Source: Triticum aestivum
Lineage: Eukaryota > Streptophyta > Magnoliopsida > Poales > Poaceae
Direction of reading: 5' to 3'
Length of the DNA stretch: 64,000 nt
Assembly: GCF_018294505.1 (NCBI RefSeq)
Contig: NC_057813.1
Span: 321,453,955-321,517,954, forward strand
Shown here: positions 51,621 to 62,522 of the stretch, one piece after another
How positions within the stretch are numbered: position 1 is the stretch's first letter
Layout: each line of letters begins with the position of its first letter
Program-made: the position numbers and the translations under genes
Notes under the pieces: model-generated
The model's input: only the letters and a program-made list of their open reading frames with translations
Told to the model about the DNA's origin: nothing
Databases searched by the model: none

Positions 51621-54600
51621 CGATGGATTGGTTATCGAAGTATGGAGGGAACATTGAATGCGCCAGTAAGTCGATTTTTCTTACCACGCCAGAAGGAAGA
51701 AGGATCAAGTATGTATCCCGGCATGTGCCGAAGAGGACTCAAGTAAATTCCTTATCAGGAGTTGTACATGAGGAAGTACCAGGGGTGAAGGATTTTCCTG
51801 ACGTATTTCCGGAGGAGTTGCCAGGCATGCCACCAGATAGGGATATTGAGTTTTTGATTGAGCTTTTGCCAGGCACAGGGCCAATATCAAAGAGACCGTA
51901 CAGGATGCCCGCAAAAGATTTGGAGGAAATTAAGAAGCAAATTAAGGAGTTACTGGATAAAGGCTATATTCGCCCAAGTTCTTCACCTTGGGGATCACCA
52001 GTGCTTCTAGTGGAGAAGAAGGATGGATCATTAAGGATGGTTGTTGATTATTGAGGATTGAATGAAGTGACAATCAAGAACAAGTACCCACTACCAATGA
52101 TCAATGACTTGTTTGACCAATTACAGGGAGCTAAGGTATTTTCCAAGATCGATCTGCGATCAGGATACCACCAGTTGAAGATTCGAGAGCAGGATATACC
52201 TAAGACGGCTTATAGCACCAGGTACGGGCTGTATGAGTATACCATTATGTCATTTGGTCTGACTAACGCACCTGCCTATTTCATGAACATGATGAACAAG
52301 GTGTTTATGGAGTTTCTGGATAAGTTCATCGTGGTGTTCATTGATGGTCTACTCGAAGAATGAAGAAGAGCATAAGGAGCATTTGCGTTTGGTACTGGAG
52401 AAGCTCAGAGAACATCAGTTATACGCCAAGTTCAGCAAATGTGAGTTCTGGTTAAAGGAAGTTGGATTTCTCGGACATGTGATATCCGGAGAAGGAATAG
52501 TGGTAGACCCCACCAGAGTTGTCACCGTGACAAACTAGGAAGCCCCAACAACAGTTGGAGAGATCCAGAGTTTTCTTGGACTCGCAGGATACTACCGGAG
52601 GTTCATTGAGAAGTTCTCGAAGATTGCGAAGCCCATGACTGAATTGTTGAAGAAGGACACCAAGTTTAAATGGACCGAGGAATGTGAGGCCAGTTTCCAG
52701 GAGTTGAAGAAACGTTTGGTTACATCGCCAGTTTTGATTATGCCCGATCAACGCAAGGATTATGAAATATATTGCGACGCTTCTCGTCGGGGACTTGGAG
52801 CACTGCTTATGCAGGAGGGAAGAGTTGTTTCATATGCCTCACGACATCTTAAGCCCCATGAATTGAATTATGCTACACATGATTTGGAGTTAGCAGCCGT
52901 AGTGCATGCACTGAAGACATGGAGACATTTTCTCATCGGAACCATTGTGAGGTGTACACGGATCACAAGAGTTTGAAGTACATCTTCACGCAGAAGGAGT
53001 TGAATCTCAAGCAAAGGAGATGGTTGGAGCTCATCAAGGATTATGATATGAGATTGCATTATCACCCCGGAAAGGCTAACATAGTAGCTGATGCGTTGAG
53101 CCGCAAAAGCCATGTCAATACACTCATGACCGAAGAGTTACCCAAGGAGTTAGCCGAGGACCTTCACAAGCTATGTTTGGAGATAGTTCCGAGAGGCTAT
53201 GTAGCATCATTGGAGATACATTCTACCTTGATGGATAAGATCAGAGAAGCTCAGAAGACTGACAAGGAGGTTGCTGAAATAAAGGAGAAAATGAGCAAAG
53301 GAAAATCTAAAGGATTTCACGAGGATGAGCACGATACCCTATGGTTTGAGGACCGCGTTTATGTGCATAATGACCCGGATATCAGGAAGTTGATTCTGCA
53401 AGAGGCCCATGCTTCGCGCGATTCACCCAGGAAATACCAAGATGTATTTGGATTTGAAGGACACTTTCTGGTGGACCGGAGTGAAGAAGGATATTGCGGA
53501 GTATGTAGCAGTTTGTGATGTATGTCAGAGAGTGAAGGCAGAGCATCAGAAGCCAGCAGGATTCCTACAGCCGTTGCCGATACCCGAATGGAAGTGGGAT
53601 AAGCTAGGCATGGATTTTATCATGGGATTGCCCAGGACTCGTACAGGCTATGACTCGATATGGGTTGTAGTCGATCGTTTGACGAAGGTAGCTCATTTCA
53701 TTCCAGTGAAGACCACATACGCCAGTGCTAAGTTGGCCAAGATATACATGACCAGGATCATATGTCTGCATGGAGTTTTGAGGAACATTGTATCAGACAG
53801 TGGAACCCAGTTTACCTCAAAGTTCTGGAATCAGTTGCACGAAACTTTAGGTACCAGGCTAGAGTTCAGTACAGCCTTTCATCCGCAAACAGATGGATAG
53901 ACCGAGAGAGTCAATCAGATTCTGGAGGACATGCTGAGAGCTTGTGCGCTAGATTATGGATCTAGTTTGGATGAGAATCTGCCATATGCGGAGTTCTCTT
54001 ACAACAATAGTTATCAAACCAGTTTGAAGATTGCCCCTTTAGAAGCTCTATACGGAAGGAGGTGCAGGACACCGTTGTTATGGGATGAAGTTGGAGACCG
54101 CCAGTTGTTTGGACCAGATTTGATTAAGGAGTCTGAACAGAAGGTGAAGTTGATTCGCGATAGGCTCAAGGTAGCCCAGTCCAGACAGAAGAGCTATGCA
54201 GATTCTAAACGTAAGGAGACAGTTTACGAAATCAGAGATAGAGTTTATCTACGTGTATCTCCACTTCGAGGAGTTAAGCACTTTGGAGTTAAGGGGAAGT
54301 TAGCGCCACGTTTTGTTGGACCATATAAAGTTTTGGAGCGTATGGGAGAAGTTGCTTACAAGTTGGAACTGCCCGAAGGATTGTCACCAGTTCACGATGT
54401 GTTCCATGTTTCCCAGTGGAAGAAGTGCCACACAGAGATGGCTGATATCCCGCTGAGATATACAGTGCCGCTGGAAGCGATTCAGTTGGATAGTGATTTG
54501 ACCTACGAGGAGAAACCAGTCAAGATTCTCGAATATGCCAGCCGAGTCACCCGCAGCAAGGTTCTCAAGTTTTGCAAAGTTCAGTGGAGCCACCATACCA

Positions 54601-54698
54601 AGGATGAAGCCACCTGGGAGCGAGAGGAAGATCTGTTGAAGGACCACCCTCACCTATTTTCCAGCCAACCCGAATCTCGAGGGCGAGATTCATCTTAA
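51615..54698 (+). pseudogene. Second Tekay-like pol, 5'-truncated and many lesions
   Basis: It begins inside the protease/RT linker (MDWLSKYGGNIECASKSI) with no gag. RT ([25 protein letters not shown] [21 protein letters not shown]), RNase H ([16 protein letters not shown]), HHCC integrase ([12 protein letters not shown]), the DDE core (MDFIMGLP, VSDSGTQF, TERVNQ) and a chromodomain (WSHHTKDEATWERE) follow. Lesions: TGA at 52052-52054; a ~7-bp loss at about 52345 that removes the second Asp of the FIDD motif; TAG near 52537; frameshifts near 52937 and 53410; TAG at about 53898 just before the catalytic Glu. Far more decayed than the element at 11069; related but a different family. Confidence 0.9.
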
Positions 54699-54709
54699 GG
54701 GGGTAGGTT
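54697..54709 (+). promoter_or_regulatory. Polypurine tract of the second Tekay-like element
   Basis: AAGGGGGTAGGT directly before TGTAACATCCC and right after the pol stop codon. Confidence 0.85.
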
Positions 54710-57354
54710 TGTAACATCCCAAATTTTCAATTTGGAATGTTATACATAGATCATCATTTGCATATCATATTTTATTGCATTTTGGCTCGATCCTAGAAAT
54801 TCTACGCAACTCAAGGACCAACGGAGAGAGTTGGGGATTTCGTTATTTTCATATTTGAGTTTTCTCAAATTTTGAAAATAGGATCATTTGATTTTATTTA
54901 TTTTATCTTCAATTATTTCCATTATAAAATTAAGAGAGAGGGAATAAAATGATTTTCCTAAAATAAAGAAATATGGAGGATTTGATAATAAAATCAAATA
55001 AGATTTTATTTTAGAGTTTATTGCTACTTTATTTGAATTTAGGAAAAATGTGCGTTTTTCAAAATTGCATTTAGGCCCCAAATAAATGTTCTTCTTGTCC
55101 GGCTTGATTTTAGAAGTCGAGGAAAATTATTATTTCTTTTATTTATTTCTTTTATTATTTCTTTTATTTATTTTTCTGACCATAATGTTTTTTAAATGAA
55201 TCGACCTAGCCGGGCCGTGCCCGACTAGGACTTCGTCCGGCCGGCCTTTAAAGCCTCAGGCTCGAGCCACCCCCAAACCCTAGCCCCGTCCCAACCGAAC
55301 CTTGCCACCGCCGCCACCGCCGCCGCCGCGAGCTGCTGCCGACGCCGCCGCCGATCCGCGCCGCCGCCACCACGACGCCGCCACCCGACGCCGCACCCTC
55401 GCCGCCACCCTCGCCGCACACCGCCGGACGTGCCGCCGCCGTCCCTCCTCGCCGGAGGTAGTTCCCGTCGCCGGCGGTTAAAACCGCCTGTTTTTTTCAG
55501 GAACCCGGTTTTTTAAGATCGGTTTTATTTTTTTCTTCGGTTTAGTCTATTTAGCAGACGTCCGTCCATACGTTCGTTTAAACGAACGATTTTGGTCGTT
55601 TAGCCGCAGACAGCGAACATTCGTTCGTTAGCCTGCTCGTCGGTTTTTCTTTTTCTCGGATTTTCCGTGATTATTTTCGATCGCGATTTCTGATCCGATT
55701 TGCGTTCTAGTATAACTTTTCGGTCGTTTATCGGAATCAGGCGATTCAAGCGCCTAGAGTTTCGTCTCGAAACCCTCTTTCCGTTTAACCAACTCAAACA
55801 AGTTTTTGCTACTATAAAATTTGACTTAGGTCCAGATTAGTAAACGAAGCTTGTTTCTTTCGTCGTTTGACTTTCGTTGTTCGTTTGATTTGTCTCTTTT
55901 TGCAAACCGGAGTTCTTAAGTTGAACTTTCTGGTTAGATCTCTTATTTGAGTTTTACCTGTGTATTAGATGATTTCTAATTGTATGCTTTTTCGTTTGCG
56001 ATAGAGTATCCGGAGTGCACCGCTTGCTACTTCGAATCTCTAGGTTTCACGGATCATCAGCAAGGCAAGTAACACTTTGATCATACACTTTACTACCCAA
56101 TTTATTGCATTAGATCAATCCTCAAACAATTGCATGATTAGGATCTGATTAATATGTGGGTTCTGGTAAGTAGATGAGGTAGAACCTATTACCTGTTTAT
56201 TATCAAACCTTTGGGAGTTACTTCTACGTTTGCTTATATTGCCATGCTATGCTAGTAGACGTGGATTGGGTGAGTTTATCCATGACAGCTGTGAGATTGT
56301 TAATTAATGGTTTATTTAAGGTGGCAACTTAAATTCACATCTGGGTGGATTGAGGCACCTGGGCAACCCAGTGTTGCTTGTATTTTTTGGAAATCCCGGG
56401 GTACCGTGTGTTCTTCTATGGACCGCCACCCAGGCTTAAAGGGATCATGAGGTTATTCATGCTAGAAACTTCCGTGTGCAGCCGCAAGCTACTATGGGCT
56501 CTAGCATAGTTGATTAAGTTGCGTGAGCTCTTGAAGAGGTAGACTAGCAGATAGGGGATGTAAGTTGGTACTGTCTACCTAGAGTAGAGAGTTAATGCTT
56601 CTGAAAGACTGTGTCTCGGTCATCCGTTTCTCAAACATCATGTAGTGCGAGAAATCAAGTGGAGGAGATCGAGTCTTGCGGGGAAAAGTGCGCAAACCTC
56701 AGCAGAGTGTATAAACTAATCATGGTTAGTCGTGTCCCCGGTTATGGACGTTTTGAGTATCTAGTACTTGGATTATCATGTGAATCTCATCATGTTACTT
56801 AATTTAATTTTGTTGGGTTTAATGATGATGCTTAATTGGGATTGAGTTGGAGTACCCTTCTCAATGTTTAACAACCACCCTGATAGTTAAATAAAATTTA
56901 TCCCATTGTAGTAGGGAAAAACTGGATTTACGCAAACTGTAACCATAGAGCTTTCCACCAGCCATAAATGCATGTAGTATAGCATCTTTCTGTTCATTAC
57001 TCTCTATGTGTTACATTGCCAGCATATTCCATGTGCTGACCCGTTTTCGGGCTGCAATGTTCATGTTGCAGACTTTTCAGACGACGAGTAAGGTGCCTTG
57101 GGTCATGATCTTATACTCAGTGATGCCGTTGGAGTTGATGGACTTGCTTATCTTCCAAGCCTTCCGATGTTATCGTTATTAGATGTCCTTAAGTAATATT
57201 TATTGTAATAAGTTCTCTTTTGAGACATTCGATGTAATAAGAGTGTGATTGCTACTCTGTTATAAATCCTTCGAGTACTGTGCGTGTCAGCATTACCGAT
57301 CCAGGGATGACACTGATGCACAGAGATCAGACTGTTTGAGGTCTGGTCGGTACA
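54710..57354 (+). repeat. 3' LTR of the second Tekay-like element
   Basis: 2645 bp, TGTAACATCCC...GGTCGGTACA with TGTA/TACA ends. It includes a GC-rich block (about 55205-55480) rich in CCGCCG triplets. The next base (57355) is CRM-like pol, so the element inserted into a CRM-like element. Its 5' half and the other side of that CRM element are not in the window. Confidence 0.8.
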
Positions 57355-57437
57355 ACCAATTACTCGAGCTCGCACATGCCAATTAAATTACCAGGTATTT
57401 TCGTTTCTTGGTAATGATTCTAATGTTCATGAGAATA
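57355..57437 (+). pseudogene. CRM-like pol, 3' end fragment
   Basis: Plus-strand reading [23 protein letters not shown], matching the end of the CRM-like pol on the minus strand near 62523-62610. It continues into the LTR ([12 protein letters not shown]), where a frameshift near 57530 breaks it. Confidence 0.75.
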
Positions 57438-58214
57438 TGATGTTACCTAAATTGGATACATTTGTTTTGCTTACACATGAAGGGCCTAGCTTGGAGAAGG
57501 ATGAACATTGGAGCAAGACCAAGCAGATGGCATGCGCAAGGGGAACAAGAACGGAGTTACAAGTGATGATTTCGGGACATTGAAGCCACCATAATGAGTG
57601 CATGTAGCCTTGGACGAAATATACAAGATGCCACTTCATAAATTTCGTCCAGAGGCTATTCTAAGTGTTGCGTCACCTTTTTATTGGGCCAGGCCCATGT
57701 AATTTCTAAATACATAAGTATAGGCTATTTTTAGAGTCCGTATATGTGGGGAAACAAGAGATAGGGTTGGTTTCGGACCCCTCCACCAAGGGCCACGAAA
57801 TCCCCCACCCCCTCTTCCTCCATATATACAGCCCTTAGGGCACCGTTTAGACTTTGGGGTTTTGTTTAGATTAAAAGTTCACCATAACTGCAACTTCGCG
57901 TAGTTCGTTTGTGTTCAACAACCAGACCAAGACGTCATAGAACCCCACCTTCATTAATAAAGCTTTCCTCTTATATTCGCAATATCCGGATTGCATTCTC
58001 AGTTTCTTGCTTGTTCTTCGTTTGCTCGCAGGAAACAGACCCTCATGGTCAGTTTGATCATGCTCCTGCGTGGTCAATAACCCCTCGGAAGTTGGTTTAG
58101 CGATTTCTAAGGCACGACGTCTCGCACATTCGTAGTTGGATCATCAAGGTCGACTCCCAAAGAAAACGATAGCCACCATCTCATCAAAACATCAGGACAC
58201 ATTTTCCTCTATCA
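57438..58214 (+). repeat. CRM-like 3' LTR, plus strand
   Basis: 777 bp, TGATGTTACC...CCTCTATCA, the same length as 61746-62522 in the opposite direction. It is followed directly by a truncated Sabrina LTR; CCTAG (58215-58219) is the candidate target duplication. Confidence 0.85.
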
Positions 58215-58936
58215 CCTAGGGTCCGCACTTTCGCTAGTGCAATCTCTCAACAATGCTAATCTAATTGGATCATATAACCATCCCTCAATGTGCGATGAAT
58301 AATTAGTCCAAAGTTCTTATCTAGCAGAACATAAGAAGAAATTGTTTGTAGGGTACAAAACCACCTCAAAGTTATTCTTTCCGTTCGATCTATTCAAGAG
58401 TTCGTACTAAAATAACACAAAGTTATTCTTTCCGTTCGATCCATCCAAGAGTTCATACTAAAATAACACCATATGATACGCATCAACCAACTCTAATGTT
58501 ACCTACATACTCCAATGTCACCACAATTATCCATGAGTTTATTATATTATATGCATCAAACAAATTCAGATTCATAATACTCAATCCAACACAAAGAACC
58601 TCAAAGAGTGCCCCAAGATTTCTACCAGAGACACAAATATGAGACCGTCCATCAACCTCTATGCATATATTACCCCAATGTCACCTTGGGAATCCGTGAG
58701 TTGAGTGCCAAAATACATATCATGTGAATCAAAATTGTACCCCATTGTCACCACGGGTATTCATATGCAAGACATATATCAAGTGCTCTCAAATCCATAA
58801 AAGTAATTCAATCCGATAAAAATGAAATCTCAAAGGAAAAACTCAACTCATCACAACAGGATAGAGAGGGAGAAACACCATATGATCCAACTATATTAAC
58901 AAAGCCCCTGATACATCAAGATCATTCCATCAAGAA

Positions 58937-58972
<36 letters not shown>

Positions 58973-59520
58973 AACACATAGCTACTGGTACAAACCCTCA
59001 GCCCCGAGGGTGGACTACTCCCACCTCATCATGGTGGCCGCCAGGATGATGAAGATGGCCATCGGTGATGATTTCCCCCTCTGGCAGAGTGCCGGAATGG
59101 GGTGTGGATTGGTTTTTCATGGCTACAGAGGCTTGTGGCGGCGGAACTTCTGATCTAGGGTTATTTCTGATGGTTTATCTATTTATAGGATTTTTGGTGT
59201 CGGTTTCACGCGAAGATGGGCCTCGAGGTGAGCACAATCCACCGGGGTCAGGCCGGCCCCTCAGGTGAGCCCCGGTCTCTTGTGCCCTACTCCTTCACCT
59301 TCTGGTCCTTCCACGAAGCTTCGGGGGCCTCTTTCGTTCCAAAAAAATCATCAAAAAGTTTTAGCCCATTTGGAGAACTTTCATTTCTACAGAAAAACAA
59401 CACCACCATAGTTCTACTGAAAACGGCGTTAGTTCCGTGCAAATCATACCGAAACCATATAATATTATTGTAAACATGGCATGAGTACTTCATAAATTAT
59501 AGATACCTTAGAGATGTATA
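58215..59520 (-). repeat. Sabrina-like 3' LTR, minus strand, truncated
   Basis: Matches 21840-22326 and the usual remainder of the LTR. The first ~360 bp of text (from TGATGTCTAC) are missing because of the CRM insertion or loss. It contains a short direct duplication (AAGTTATTCTTTCCGTTCGAT, 58370-58440), a GA microsatellite (58941-58968) and a minus-strand TATAAAT at 59181-59187. It ends GAGATGTATA at the internal border. Confidence 0.85.
58941..58968. repeat. (AG)n microsatellite in the Sabrina LTR
   Basis: About 14 AG units; the repeat is typical of this LTR position. Confidence 0.9.
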
Positions 59521-61745
59521 AACATCCCCAAGCTTAATTCCTACTCGTCCTCAAGTAGGTAAATGATAAAAGAAATAATTTATGAAGTGTGAATGCTAGC
59601 AAAGTGCACAAGTTTGATCAATGTTAATTTCAATCACTTTTCCTAGCATCATAATAGCAAGTCTTTCTCATAAAACTTCTCATGTTAAAGTAGCAATTGA
59701 AAATAGAATTTTTGATGTGGAATGCTACCTATCGTATTTATCATATACTCTTTTCTTTGTAGCATGGACATTTGGACCTGAATAATTCAAAGCAATAGTC
59801 TATAATTTGACATGAGGACGTCAATACTCAAGCATATCAACAAGCAACCATGTCTTTCAAAATATCAACACTAAAGAAAGCTATCCCTAGCCCATCATGC
59901 TCAATCATTGATCCATTCATGAAACAAACTCGCATATTAGCTACATCCAATGCTCAAGTACGACCATAGTGCCCCTTAGTTGGTGCTTTATAAGAGAAGA
60001 TGGTGACTCAAATAATTTTTTTTTGCATAAACTAAATAGATAGGACCTTCACAGAGGGAAGTAGGGATTTGTAGAGGTGCCAACGCTCAAAGCTTAAATT
60101 GAGAGATAAAATATTTTGGGAGGCATACTTTTCCCGTCAATGAAAATGACCGAGTAATTTCCAACACTTTCCATGCTAGATATATCATAGGCGGTTCCCA
60201 AACAGAAAATAAAGTTTATTCCCTTTTCCACCATTCTTTCACAATCCATGGCTAGCCGTATCCACGGGTGCCCACCATACCAACACTTTCCAAGAAATTT
60301 ATTATTTTAGAACATAAAGGAAATTTCTTTTTCATTTCAGGACTGGGCATCCCTAATACCTTTGCCGTACTCTCATGCAATGACAAGTGAATAAACACTC
60401 ATCTTGAGAATAACACATCTAGCATGGAGAATATTGGCCACCCCTTGTCGCTTCATGAGCGGTACGAGCACACAAAAAGGAAATTGATTTTGAAAATTAG
60501 AGATGTTACATACAAATTTGGTTAGAACGGCACGGGAATACCGCATATAGGTAGGTATGGTAGACTCATGTGGCAAAACTAGGTTTAGTGATTTTGGATG
60601 CACAAATAGTATTCCCACTTAGTACAAATGGAGGCTAGCAAATAGATTGAGAAGCAACCAACCAAGAAACAAAAATTCACATAAACGAGCATTGAGCATA
60701 ACTAACACCGAATAATGCACCACAAGTAGGATGTAATTTCATTGCCTAACTATTGACTTTTGTGCTTGCATAGGGAATCATAAACCTTAACACCAATATT
60801 CTTACTAAAGCATAATTACTCGCCAAGATGACTCACATATTATTATCTCCATGTCACAAAACTATTGCAAGGAATCAAACTTATCATATCCAATGATCTA
60901 CATGAAACTTTTTATTATATCCTTCTTGGATATTCATTATATTAGGACCAATTTCAAAGCTTGTGCAAATTGTCATAACTATTATCAACTCTCGAAATAA
61001 TATAAGTGAAGCCTGAGAGTGTTCGACAAACTACTCCAAAAAGATATAAGTGAAGATCAAATGAATAGTTAAGTAGATAGGTATCTATTTGAGGACTCTC
61101 TTATTTAAAAAAAATCAGATCTAAGTATTTTATTAAAACAGCAAGCAAAACAAAATAAAATGGCATTCCAAGAATAGCACAACTCATGGAAGAAGCAAAA
61201 ACTTAGGGTCAACCGATATTAACCGATAATTGTTCTAGAAGAAAGGTGGGATGCCTACCGGGGCATCCCCAAGCTTAGATGCTTGAGACTTCTTGGAATA
61301 TTAACTTGGGATGCCTTGGGAATCCCCAAGATTGAGCTCTTGTGTCTTCTTCATTCCTCTCATATCACGGTTTCCCTAAATCTCAAAAACTTCATCCACA
61401 CAAAACTCAACAAGAACTCGTGAGCCAAGTTAGTATAAACCAATGTGAAACCTTATCATTCTCTACTGTAGAAAATCACTGAAACTATTATTTAACATTG
61501 CATACTAAATGCCTATGCATATTTAATACTCCTACCCTCAAATAGAATCAATAAAAAATCAAACACATGCAAACAATGCAAACATAACAACAATCTGTCT
61601 GAGCAGAACAGTCTGTAAAGAGTGCAATATTCATCATAGTTCCATAGCTCCAAAAATTCTGAAAACTTAGCACACTGTAAAAAAATTATTATAGCTTACT
61701 ATGCAAAAAATTCAACCTTTCATCACATTCTGACTTTTCTAGAGA
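59521..61745 (-). mobile_element. Sabrina-like element, internal region (second copy)
   Basis: It starts with the PPT side (minus: AAGCTTGGGGATGTT). 60116-61450 matches 589-1922, and 61446-61740 matches 19219-19510. It carries the uninterrupted GAAACC target (near 61446). There is no intact ORF. It is cut on the right by the CRM-like LTR after AGAGA (61741-61745). Confidence 0.85.
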
Positions 61746-62522
61746 TGATAGAGGCAAAGGTGTCCCGTCTTTCGATGAGATGATGGATATCGCTTTGGTG
61801 GAAGTCGACTTTGACGATCCGACTACGAACGTGCGAGGACGTCGCGCCTTAGCAATCGCTAAACCAACTCCGAGAGGTTATTGACCACGCCGGAGCACGA
61901 TCAACCTGACCACGAGGGTCTGTTTCCTGCGAGCAAATGAAGAACAAGCAAGAAACTAAGATTACAATCTGGATATTGCGAATATAACATGAAAGCTTTA
62001 TTGATCAAGGTGGGGTTCTGTGATGCCTTTGTCTGGTCGTTGAACACAAACGAAGTACGCGAAGTTGCAGCTATGGCGAACTTTTAATCTAAACAAAACC
62101 CAAAGTCTAAACGATGCCCTAAGGGCTGTATATATGGAGGAAGAGGGGGGAATTTCGTGGCCCTTGGTGGAGGGGTCCGAAATCAACCCTATCTCTTGTT
62201 TCCCCACACATACGGACTCTAAAAATAGCCTATACTTATGTATTTCGAAATTACATGGGCCTGGCCCAATAATAAGGTGACGCAGCACCTAAAATAGCCT
62301 CGGGACGAAATTTATGAAGTGGCATCTTGTATATTTCGTCCAAGGCTTCATGCACCCATTATGGTGGCTTCAAAGTCCTGAAATCATCACTTGTAACTCC
62401 GTTCTTGTTTCCCTTGCGCATGCCATCATCTCCATGCTTGTTCTTGCTCCAATGTTCATCCTTCTCCAAGCTAGGCCCTTCATTTGTAAGCAAAACAAAT
62501 GTATCCAATTTAGGCAGCATCA
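61746..62522 (-). repeat. CRM-like 3' LTR, minus strand
   Basis: 777 bp. On the minus strand TGATGCTGCC...CCTCTATCA. The end of the pol frame lies inside it (stop at 62359-62361), a known feature of CRM-clade elements. The 5-bp AGAGA at 61741-61745 is the candidate target duplication. Confidence 0.88.

Noticed and set aside
55205..55480. GC-rich, Pro/Ala-coding stretch resembling the first exon of a host gene
   Set aside because: It lies inside the LTR bounded by TGTAACATCCC and GGTCGGTACA, with short frames and no protein pattern.
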